A stretch of 64,000 nucleotides of DNA from Thinopyrum elongatum (lineage: Eukaryota > Streptophyta > Magnoliopsida > Poales > Poaceae), in the NCBI GenBank assembly GCA_011799875.1, contig CM022301.1, positions 209,705,888 through 209,769,887 of the forward strand, written 5' to 3'. The position numbers and the translations under genes are program-made. Of the stretch, positions 34,116-44,093 are shown piece after piece (the stretch's first letter is position 1; every line of letters begins with the position of its first letter). The notes below the pieces were generated by a model. It saw only the letters and a program-made list of their open reading frames with translations. It made no database searches and was not told the DNA's origin.

Positions 34116-35034
34116 TGATAACCCACAAGTATAGGGGATCGCAACAGTTTTCGAGGGTAGAGTATTCAACCCAAATTTATTGATTCGGCACAAGGGGAGC
34201 CAAAGAATATTTGCAAGTATTAGCAGCTGAGTTGTCAATTCAACCACACCTGGAGATTAATTATCTGCAGCAAAGTGATCAGTAGCAAAGTAGTATGATA
34301 GTTTTGATAGTAGTAGCAACAGCAATAGTAACAGAAACAGTGATAGCAATGATTTTGTAGCAAGTGTAACAGTAACGATAGCAGTAGTAACTTAGCAAAA
34401 ACAATGTAAGAGAAATTCGTAGGCATTGGATCGGTGAATTCGTTGGATGATATTCATCATATAACAGTCATAACCTAGGGCGATACGGCGCTAGCTCCAG
34501 TTCATAAATATAATGTAGGTATGTATTCCGTAAATAGTCATACGTGCTTATGGAAAGAACTTGCATGACATCTTTTGTCCTACCCTCCCGTGGCAGCGGG
34601 GTCCTATTGGAAACTAAGGGATATTAAGGCCTCCTTTTAATAGAGAACTGGAACAAAGCATTAACACATAGTGAATACATGAACTCCTCAAACTACGGTC
34701 ATCACCGAAAAGTATCCCAACTACTGTCACTCCGGGGTTTACAGATCATAACACGTAATAGGTGAATATAACTTGCAAGATCGGATCTAGAACATAGATA
34801 TAATGGTGATAATGTAAACGGTTCAGATCTGAAATCATGGCACCCGGGCCCAAAGTGACAAGCATTAAGCATGGCAAAGTCATATCAACATCAATCTCAG
34901 AACATAGTGGATACTAGGGATCAAGCCCTAATGAAACTAACTCAATTACATGATGAATCTCATCCAACTCCTCACCGACCAGTGAGCCTACAAAGGGATT
35001 ACTCACTCCCGGTGGAGAGCATCATGGAATTGGT
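34116..35034 (-). repeat. 5' LTR of the Athila-like element, first part
   Basis: Matches 18336-19254 closely, beginning TGATAACCC. Interrupted after TTGGT (35030-35034) by the Tekay-type element. Confidence 0.9.
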
Positions 35035-36987
35035 TGTAACACCCCATGTATTAAGCTACAGTGATCACCCTTTTGATTATGCCAAGTCATCATGATCAAC
35101 AGTGCTTAATCATCATTAGTATCATATCTCTTTTCAAATTCAAATTCAAATGGAAATTCAAACTGAAAGTGGAAAATAAAAGTTGCTCAAATCAGAAACT
35201 AAATTGTTCATTAAATAGCAAGTAAATCAGAGGCAATTATAAAATTGAAACCAACATTATTGGAATTGGGTAAGTGACTCAAACATCCTCAAACAGTGAA
35301 TAAAGACAATATTTATTAACCTTTTATTTAATCTAACTTAAATATGAAATTATGTTTTGTCCAAACTAGTGTTTGGAGTTAGGTTATAATGCACTACTAA
35401 TTTTGGGCTAGGTCACTTGTTTAGTAAAAATCATTTTGTGGCCTAACTATTTGCAAACAGGAAAAACAGAAAAGAAGAAAACAAAATAAAAAGAACGAGT
35501 ACCACCCGGGGGGTTGTTAAGATAAAGCCGCCCCCCACCCCACCCCCCCCCGGCCCCACAACCCCCCGCATAACCACGCCCTCTCCGGCCCGGCCCCCCT
35601 TTCCTCCCCTTTTCCTTTTCCTACACTACCCCCCCTTCTTCTCCCCCAAGTGACCCAACCCCATACCCGCGGCCCAGCACCGATAACCAGAGGAGCCGCC
35701 GGAAGCTGGAAAGACTACTCCCATGCCTACCTATCCCCTGCCCCTGAAACCCTACGATCCCCTCTCATCCCCCCCCCCGCGCGACTCGATCGGGATGCGG
35801 GATCGAGCCCGACCGCTCGACCCCGTCGCCCCTCACCGCCGTTCGCCGGATCACCCGCCACCAACGCCGCCGACCACCACTGCCTCGTCCTCGTCCTCCT
35901 CCCCGACGGCCTCCTCGCCCCCGACGCCCGGCGCCGCATCCCGTCATCGCCGCACGGCGCCCGCCCCGACCACCGCACCTCGTCGCCCCACCCCGTCGCC
36001 ACCAACGCCGCCGGCCACCCCTGCCTCGCCTCCCCCCTCGTGAGCACCCCCCCGGACGCCGCTGCCGCCCTCCCCTCTTCCTTCGACGCCGTTCGCCGGG
36101 GCCGCGCGCCAGAGCCGCGCTCCGGGTCGCGCTCACCGTGCCCCGGTCGCGAGCTTCTCCCCCCACTGCGGCGCCGCTCGCCCCTGCTGGTGCTCGCAGC
36201 CGACCCGCGCCCGCTCCTCCCGCCCGTCGCAAGCGCTCGCCGTCGCCGCTGTGCGCGCCTCCTCTGGCCGCTCCGCGCACCGCCGTCGCCCCGCGTCGCC
36301 CCTTCTCGCCCGCGCCGCCTGCGTCCGCGCTCGCCGTCGCCGCCGCTGCGTGCCCACGCGCGCGCGCCTTTGGACGCCCGGACATGTCCGGCACCCGAAT
36401 GGGCGCGCCGCGGACGTGTCCGCCCCCGGGGCACTGACCCCAGGGCCCCACCCCAGAACATTTAAAAAAAGGAATTAAAAATAATATTAAAAATAAAAAT
36501 TAATTAATTAATTCAATAATTAACTAACTTAATTAATTCTGTTAATTAAGCTAATTATCTAGTTAGTCTAATTAATCTATAATTAGTTTAATTAAACCCT
36601 AATTAATCTTAACAGACTGCTGATGTCAGACGTTAGCATACACTATTTCGGATAATTCTAATTTAGTTAATTAAATAATTCTAGAATTTGTTTAAATCGT
36701 TGAAATTTAATATAAAATAAACCGTAGCTCGGATTAAAATACTTTGTACATGAAAGTTGCTCAGAACGACGAGGCGAATCCGAATACGCAGTCCGTTCGT
36801 CCGTCACATGTCCCTAACTACCCGAACATGGAACCGTTCCCCTCCGGTCATCTGCCTGACAAATGTCCGGAACCGGGAAAACATTCCCGGATGGATTCCT
36901 CCTTCCTCGGTGACGTGCAACCATACGTTAGGACACACCCGGCACTGCATATTGTCATGTCGCACATTGTGTTGCTCATGTTTGCTG

Positions 36988-37000
36988 TGTATTTATACTG
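36988..37000 (+). promoter_or_regulatory. TATA-like box in the Tekay-type LTR
   Basis: TGTATTTATACTG, followed by a pyrimidine-rich tract. Counterparts lie at 45877-45889 and, as TTTATATTTATT, at 52705-52716. A weak match to consensus, so transcription start here is inferred only from conserved position. Confidence 0.4.
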
Positions 37001-37027
37001 TTTCCTCCCCCTCTTCTCTCTCGTTAG

Positions 37028-37111
37028 ACCCCGACGCAGTTCCCGGTACCGCCGTAGCTCCGGAGACCGAAGACACCATTGACGACCTTGCCCTTGCCGC
37101 CGAGCAACTAG
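37028..37111 (+). CDS. Exon-like acidic segment inside the LTR (84 nt)
   Basis: Follows a pyrimidine tract ending GTTAG and ends at a GC-type donor, CTAG|GCAAGC. Read from its third nt it is open and acidic (ETEDTIDDLALAAEQ). The same segment occurs in four other LTR copies of three subfamilies with lengths of 84, 72, 78 and 78 nt: all multiples of three, all in the same phase, all acidic, mostly ending AE-x-PG-K if read on. The pyrimidine tract before it and the C run after it vary in length without regard to frame. It may be an exon of a small LTR-encoded protein whose next exon is 38717-38811; its first exon is not identified. Confidence 0.35.
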
Positions 37112-37423
37112 GCAAGCACCCCCCCTTTGAGCATACCGATATTGCCTATTCTTTCTCTCTCATGCTTGCATTAGAATTGCTGCTGCTACTGCTTTACCTA
37201 TTCTGATGCATAGCATGTTTATTGTAAACTGCTATTGAAACTTTACCTGCTTATCCTAAACTGTCTAGTATAGGCTGGGTAGAGACCTATCAGTGACCCC
37301 ACTTATCCCGACTGCCGCACTGGATTATCCGAAGACCCGATCAACGGGATTGAAGACTAGACCCCGGCACCGCACATCACCCCCCTTAGTTGTAACGACA
37401 CTACAACGTTACTATCGAGTGCT

Positions 37424-37626
37424 GAGGGTGATACCTCGTGTAGCACTTCTGATGTTAACTTTGTAGAGTAGCTATTCGGTCGTGGTCATCGAGGGTGATT
37501 CCTCCTTCATCGCTTCCGATAACGACGCCGTCGTACAACACCTCAAGTGTGAACCCAGCGAGGGTGATTCCTCTGAGTTCACCTTGACGGATATATCGGG
37601 TAGGAATCCAATGAGGGTGATACCTC
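37424..37626 (+). repeat. Array of four GAGGGTGATWCCTC palindromes (5' LTR)
   Basis: Copies at 37424-37437, 37491-37504, 37560-37573 and 37613-37626, all exact to GAGGGTGAT(A/T)CCTC. The GAGG and CCTC arms are complementary around a 6-nt centre. Copies are not in one reading frame. The array recurs in every Tekay-type LTR of the window. Confidence 0.9.
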
Positions 37627-38716
37627 GGATTCCCCCTGATGTTATGGACACACGGATACCTGGACTTTAAACTATTACTTGGAAAGGCAGGTCGTCCCTG
37701 AGGGGTACCCGCGTGCGCCTAAGTGGCGAGTGTTGTGAAGACGGGTTGACCTGGATGGTGCCCGAGTGATGAATACGAGGCGCGGCCGGGCATTCTTAGC
37801 CCTTGCAGCAAGTCCTCGAGACGGGGCGACGGGGTCACATCTTTCGTGAGTCTCTGCTCGTTACCGCAAGCCCTAGTCCACTAACGATTTGGATATTTGA
37901 TCCGAGCAGGCCTCTGGCCTGATAGCACTAACCATCACGTGGGCATAGTATGGGTGTTCTGCATCGTAGCATCAGCCGACAGTTCTGTCAGACATCCAGT
38001 TCAGCATTGTGGCCGGGTCGGATCGTGCCGTTGGCGCTGGTATCCACCCTGCTCGCAACGACCCGGAGTGCACAGGGCGACGGCCCAAGACCCCTGAGCT
38101 TTTAGGATGTAGACCGGCGGGGACCTCTCTGCTGAGCTGTAGGTAGGGCTGCGGAGTATCGTTTGGCCGAGGCCGGGCATGACCCAGGAAAGTGTGTCCG
38201 TCCGGAGTTAATCGAGCGTGTTGGGTAAGTTGGTGCACCCCTGCAGGGAAGAACACATCTATCGATAGCCGGTCCTATGGTAAAGGACACTCGGAGTTGT
38301 ATCACGATCGACACAACTAGACCGTGAGATGATACCTGGATATATGGCTCTGGGATTGCTTCTCGCAGGGAGTCGAGAAGGGATCTCAGGACGAGGTTGA
38401 TGACTGTATGGCTCTGGGATTGCTTTCTCGCAGGGAGTCGAGAAAGGATCTCTGGGTGAGGTTGATATCATTACTACTACATTATATTGTATTGTTCTAC
38501 TCTCTTCTATTGCTGCAAGACCTCTGAAGATGCTAGTCTACGATAGGACTAGGCCTTTCCTCTCTATTCTGGCATTTCTGCAGCCCAGTCCACATATACA
38601 GCCACTCTTTGATAATGTTGCATATGTAGTGTAGATCCTTGCTTGCTGAGTACTTCGGATGAGTACTCACGGTTGCTTTGCTTTCTTTTTCCCCCTTATC
38701 CGTTTGTTGCAACCAG

Positions 38717-38811
38717 ATGACGGAGCCCCGGATACAGCTGCCCACGCCGACGATCGCTACTACTACCCCGAGGGTGGATACTACTACGAGTTGGCCAACG
38801 ACCATGAGTAG
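38717..38811 (+). CDS. Exon-like tyrosine-rich segment inside the LTR (95 nt)
   Basis: Preceded by a pyrimidine-rich tract and TTGCAACCAG. After two nt it reads 30 codons ending in TAG at 38809-38811, with PDTAAHADDRYYYP and GGYYYEL. The 2-nt phase is what the preceding acidic segment (37028-37111), which ends on one spare nt, would need. A related peptide (PDATTDAYNYPDGAYYY) is open in the other subfamily at 61360-61499 and 55379-55518. A coding role is a hypothesis. Confidence 0.35.
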
Positions 38812-39114
38812 GTTCGGAGGGTCCCAGGCAGGAGGCCTACGCCTTTTGATCGTAGCTTTTGTTTTGCCCCGCCTTTCTAAAGGCTTATCTATTTCTGTTT
38901 CATATCTGTACTCAGATATCTGATGCTTCCGCTGACGCTTGTACGCAAGCTTATGTATTCGAGCCCTCGAGGCCCCTGGCTTGTAATATAAAGCTTGTAT
39001 GACTTTATTTATGTTTTAGAGTTGTGTTGTGATATCTTCCCGTGAGTCCTTAGGCTTGATCGTGTGCATTTGCGTATATGATTAGTGCACGATTAAGCCG
39101 GGGGCGTCACATGT

Positions 39115-39130
39115 TGGTATCAGAGCCGAC
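39115..39130 (+). other. Primer-binding site, tRNA-iMet type
   Basis: TGGTATCAGAGCCGAC, 3 nt past the 5' LTR; the first 12 nt match the initiator tRNA-Met complement. Confidence 0.92.
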
Positions 39131-39725
39131 TGACTGTAGGAACCCCCTTTCCAACTCCTTGGCTGAAGTTGAGTCTAGTACTTGAAAACCGTTTTACTAA
39201 CTTGGCTGTGTGGCTTACGGGCCCACGTCGCCAACTGGGTGGTATTAGGATCTTTTATTCCTCGTCTTTACTCTGGGACTCTGATCTCTCTCCTATTCGG
39301 GTTAAAATTTTACTAACTCCAATGTTAGGTTCTCGTGATCACATCCACCCGGTGTTCTGAAATTTCCCCCCTTCCTTCAAGATTGCGGGCCAGGTTCTGC
39401 TTGCAGGATCTTCTTATCGAGGGCACCCTGTGTTGTCACTTGCAGATTCCTCGCTCCAGTAGTTTTCTCTGACATGATGTAGCCTTTGCTATGTCATGTT
39501 GTTGTAATCCTCACCGCGTGCCTGCGCGCCGCCTAGTTTGTCTAGGTGCGAGCGTTCCCGAACACGTACTATCCGTTTGAGTCTAACTCTGTGCATGGAT
39601 TGGTATGTCTTTGACGACTACTATTATATATCTAATGGCTTTCCCATTCTTTCCCGTGTTACATCATGAATAACTCCATACACCTGCAGTTTTACTTGCT
39701 AAACTGCCCCTGTTGAATTGACAGG
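39131..39725 (+). other. 5' leader between primer site and gag
   Basis: About 600 nt with only short ORFs. Its segment 39190-39300 matches the leader of the minus-strand relative at about 60945-61060. It probably contains packaging signals, by position. Confidence 0.6.
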
Positions 39726-42700
39726 ATGGCTGACGATCCTCCACCTTCACCTTATATTGCCTCAATGATGCAGCAGTTTGAATTGAACCGTCAGCTCAAC
39801 GAGAGTCTGGTAAAATGTTTGGAACGCAACGATGCTCGTCAGGAGCCTGGACCGATCTCACTGCCAGAATTTGTTCGCCTCAATCCATCTGTTTTCCGCA
39901 ACTCCACCAATCCTATGGATGTTGATGATTGGCTTCGTGACATCCTGTTTGAGATGGAGTCAGCTAATGTTGCCCCTGACAGTTACGTCACCTTTGCGAC
40001 ATTCCACTTGAAGGGTCCCGCTGCTCAATGGTGGGAAAGCCACAAGGGTATGTTGCCTGCTGAAACAGTAACCACTTGGCAGCAATTTCAGTCAGCTTTT
40101 CGTGCACGGTACATTCCTCAAGGTCTGACGGACCAGAAGAAACAGGAGTTCCGCAAACTCTCTCAGGGCACAATGACTATGGATGAATATCAGAGGAAAT
40201 TTCTCGAATTGTCCCGCTATGCTGAAGATGACATCTGCATTGACGCACGTAAGCAGGAGAAATTCCGTGAAGGACTGCGTACTGATATAAACCTTGCACT
40301 TGCTGTCCATGATTGCACAAACTTCGCAACGCTTGTCAGTAAATCTTTCCAAGTTGAAACAGCTCTGACAAAATGTCAGGAGTCGCTCAAGCGCACTCGT
40401 GATGTTGGTTCATCTTCGGGTCGACCTGCTCAGAAATGTCGAGTCTGGATTCCCCACAATGTTTACCACCGACCTGCTCCAACACAAAGGCCGTCATATA
40501 TCGCACCTCATCTGCCTTCACCGCCGAGACAGCTAATGGTTCAGGATGGACCGCCTGATACTTTGGCTTCTCCTCAGGTTGCGCCACGTCCTCCTATTGG
40601 TCGTAAGAATAATTGTCGAAACCGCCGATTCAGAAACCGTAATGTCAGACCATCTGCTGTTGTACTTGGCCATGCCAGTCACGTCAATGCTGAAAAGGCT
40701 CAGAAGGAACCGACTATCGTGCTGGGAACACTCTCTGTGAATTCAGTGCCAGCTTCTGTTCTTTTTGATTCAGGTGGATCACATTCCTTCATGTCCCAGC
40801 AATTTGCACAATTGCATGGGTTAGCTAAGAGCTCATTACCCACTCCCTTAGAAATCATCACTCCCCGTTCTAGGTGGCAAACCAAAATGATAAGTCACAA
40901 CAATCAGATCAGAATTGAAGGGTTGATGTTCTCTGCTTCCCTTATTGCTCTTGGACCTTCCGACATAGACATCATTCTCGGTATGGACTGGTTGACAACC
41001 CATAATGCTTTGATTGATTGCGCTACTAAGACAGTCCAGCTCACTCACCCTTCAGGCCAGACAGTTAAATACTCAGCCCGAATAGCTCAGGATGCTGAGA
41101 GCCAGATATATGTTCTGAATGCATTGAATGCTTCACCGCTTGAAGGCATCGAGAACGTTCCAGTTGTTCGTGAATTTCAAGATGTCTTTCCAGAAGAACT
41201 TCCAGGAATACCCCCTGCTAGAGCTGTCGAGTTTGTCATCGACTTGAAACCTAGCACAACTCCTATTGCGAAGCGTCCTTATAAGATGCCTCCGCACCAT
41301 CTTCTCGAGCTTAAGGAAGAAATCGACAAGTCACTTAAGAAAGGTTTCATCCGCCCCAGTTCCTCTGCTTGGGGAGCACCTTCACTCTTTGTTAAGAAGA
41401 AGGATGGAACTAACCGATTGGTTTAGGATTATCGGCCCATTAACCAAGCAACAATTCAGAACAAGTATCCGCTTCCCAGAATCAACGATCTGTATGATCA
41501 ACTTGCCGGTTCCTCAGTATTCTCTAAGCTTGATTTGAGATTGGGATACCATCAGATCCGTGTCCGCGAAGAGGATATTCCAAAGACTGCATTTGTTACT
41601 CGCTATGGCTCTTATGAGTACACTGTCATGTCATTTGGCTTAATAAATGCTCCAGCCACATTCTCCCGTCTGATGAATTACATCTTCATGGATTATCTCG
41701 ACAAATTTGTCGTGGTATATCTGGATGATATTCTGGTTTATTCGAAGAATAAAGAAGAACATGCCGAACACCTCCGTCTTGTTCTGGAAAGGCTCCGAGA
41801 ACACCAGTTGTATGCCAAATACTCCAAATGTGAATTCTGGCTTTCTGAAGTAACTTACCTTGGTCATGTGATTTCCATGGATGGAATTGCTGTTAACCCG
41901 GAACGAGTTCAAGCTATTCTTGACTGGACTCCTCCGAAGAACATCAAGCAAGTCAGAAGTTTTCTCAGCCTTGCAAGCTATTGCTGTCGATTTGTTGAGA
42001 ATTTTTCTAAGATTGCTAAGCCTTTGACTGATCTGCTTCACAAGGGCGTTAAGTTTGAATGGACAGAAAAATGTCAAGAAAGTTTTCAAACACTCAAAGA
42101 CAAGCTGACATCTGCCCCAGTACTTGCTCCACCGGGTTCTCGCAAAGATTTTGTGATCTATTGTGACGCATCCCGTGAAGGATTAGGCTGTGTCCTAATG
42201 CAAGAGTGTAAAGTGATTGCTTATGGCTCTCGTCAGTTGCGCCCACATGAAGAGAATTATTCGGTACATGACCTAGAGCTAGCTGCTGTCATCTATTCAC
42301 TGCAGTTGTGGCGACATTACCTTCTCGGTAATCGTTGCGAGATCTACACGGATCATAAAAGTCTGAAGTACTTGTTCACCCAGCCATCTCTAAACCTCCG
42401 TCAGCAAAGATGGATGGAGGCCATTGCGGACTATGATGTGGGTATTTCATATACCCTTGACAAGGCTAACGTGATGGCTGATGCCTTAAGCCGCAAGTCC
42501 TATTGCGACAACCTCATGGTTAGGCGAGCTTAACCTCGTCTCTTTGAAGAACTGTGCAAGCTGAATCTGCGTATTGTTCCACAGGGTTCTCTTAATAACC
42601 TTGTGATACAACCAGATCTTGAGAAAGCTGTTAAGAATGCACAAGCTAAAGATGCTGAAGTTGATCTGATGAAGAAAGATCTTCACCTTGAAAAGAACAG

Positions 42701-44057
42701 GGATTTCTCGCTGTCTGAAGATGGAACCTTGTATTTCAGAAACCGCATTGTCGTGCCTCGCTTCGAGCTTATGACTGACAAAGTCATGAAGGAGGCCCAT
42801 GATACCCCGCTGTCTATTCATCCGGGTAGCACCAAGATGTATCGTGATCTCCGACAAAGGTATTGGTGGTCTAGAATGAAGCAGGACATTGCTCGATATG
42901 TTGCTGAATGTGATGTTTGCTGTCGCGTTAAAGCAGAACATCAGAAGCCGGCTGGGATTCTGCAACCCCTTCCTATTCCTTTATGGAAATGGGATAAGGT
43001 TCAGATGGATTTCATTATAGGACTTCCCAGGTCACAGAACGGTCACGATGCTATTCTTGTCGTCGTCGACCAACTTTCTAAAGTTGCACACTTTCTGCCT
43101 GTCAAGGAGACGATCACTGCTAGTCAGCTAGCAGAGTTGTATATCTCCAGAATTGTTTCACTCCACGGTATTCCGAAGGAGATCAGTTCGGACCGTGGCG
43201 GTCTTTTCACCTCCATGTTCTGGGAAAGTTTCCAAGAAGCTATGGGAACTCATATTACCTGGAGTTCAGCTTATCATCCCCAATCCCAAGGTCAAGTTGA
43301 GCGAGTCAATCAAGTGCTTGAAGACATGCTTCGGGCTTGTGTTATATCGTTTGGCAAGAAGTGGGAAGAATCTCTCCCGTATGCCGAGTTCTCTTATAAC
43401 AACAGCTATCAAGCCAGCTTGAAGATGGCTCCCTTCGAAGTACTTTATGGACGTAAGTGTCGAACCCCTCTGAATTGGTCAGAAACTGGGGAACGACCGC
43501 TCGTGGGTCCGGATATTATCCAACACGCCGAAGAACAAGTCCGTGTTGTCCGAGAAAATCTCAAGGCGGCTCAGGACCACCAGAAGAGCAACTACGATCG
43601 CAAACGATGGGGTTTGACTTATCAACCTGGTGATCAAGCTTATCTGCATGTCACTCCTATGAAGGGCACTCACCGTTTTGGAATCAAGGGCAAGCTAGCT
43701 CCGTGCTACATTGGTCCTTTCCGCATAATTGCTAGATGTGGTCAGGTGGCATATAAATTGGAATTGCCGTCGCAATTCTCTCATATCCACGACGTCTTTC
43801 ATGTGTCGCAACTTCGTAAATGCTTCAAGGAATCTCCGCACCATGCAGTGGATCACGAAATGCTCGAATTGCATGATGATCTTTCATATAAGGAACATCC
43901 GATCCGCATCCTCGATGAATCTGAACGTCGGACCCGTCAGAAGGTTACCAAGTTCCTCAAAGTGCAGTGGTCAAATCATACTGAAGATGAAGCCACTTGG
44001 GAACGCGAGGATAATCTTCGTGCGGAATACCCTGAACTTTTTCCTTCTACCTCTTAA
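39726..44057 (+). pseudogene. gag-pol: Tekay-type gag-pol polyprotein, single frame with two nonsense codons
   Basis: One frame of 1,443 residues from the ATG at 39726, interrupted only by TAG at 41424-41426 and TAA at 42531-42533. Gag (residues 1-250) has the capsid signature LKGPAAQWW; the expected CCHC knuckle is not seen. The protease has FDSGGSHSFMS at about residue 347, a DSGG variant. Reverse transcriptase follows with YLDD at 665-668; RNase H has YCDAS at about 812 and [10 protein letters not shown]. Integrase has the HHCC region near 1030-1075 and the D,D35E core (MDFIIGLP, SDRGG, QVERVNQ). The C-terminal 50 residues (LKVQWSNHTEDEATWE) form a chromodomain-like tail that in chromoviruses guides integration to chromatin. 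A small repair or readthrough aside, it is nearly intact and probably recently active. Confidence 0.95.
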
Positions 44058-44080
44058 TTCTCGGGACGAGAATTCTTGTT

Positions 44081-44093
44081 AGTGGAGGAGATT
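44081..44093 (+). other. Polypurine tract of the Tekay-type element
   Basis: AGTGGAGGAGATT directly before the 3' LTR. The identical tract lies beside the 3' LTR of the minus-strand relative (59581-59593). Confidence 0.92.

Larger units (their letters stand above)
35035..39111 (+). repeat. 5' LTR of the Tekay-type element
   Basis: TGTAACACCCCATG to GGGGGCGTCACA. Layout: AT-rich first 450 bp; a very G/C-rich block (about 35510-36450); an AT block of TTAATTAATT runs (36480-36610); a TATA-like box at 36988-37000; an exon-like segment (37028-37111); a four-copy palindrome array (37424-37626); a tyrosine-rich exon-like segment (38717-38811); a hairpin near the 3' end (39059-39093). ORFs in the G/C block have no domain and are treated as composition artefacts. 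Confidence 0.93.

Noticed and set aside
35650..36465. Plus-strand ORF of 271 codons, and overlapping minus-strand ORFs of 244 and 228 codons
   Set aside because: All lie in the G/C-rich LTR block, are open on several frames at once, consist of Pro/Ala/Arg/Ser runs, and are not kept between the two LTRs of the same element.
37482..37670. 62-codon ORF with repeated EGDSS in the LTR
   Set aside because: The repeat comes from two GAGGGTGATTCCTC copies that happen to be in frame; the other two copies in the array are not, so it is a DNA motif rather than a protein repeat.
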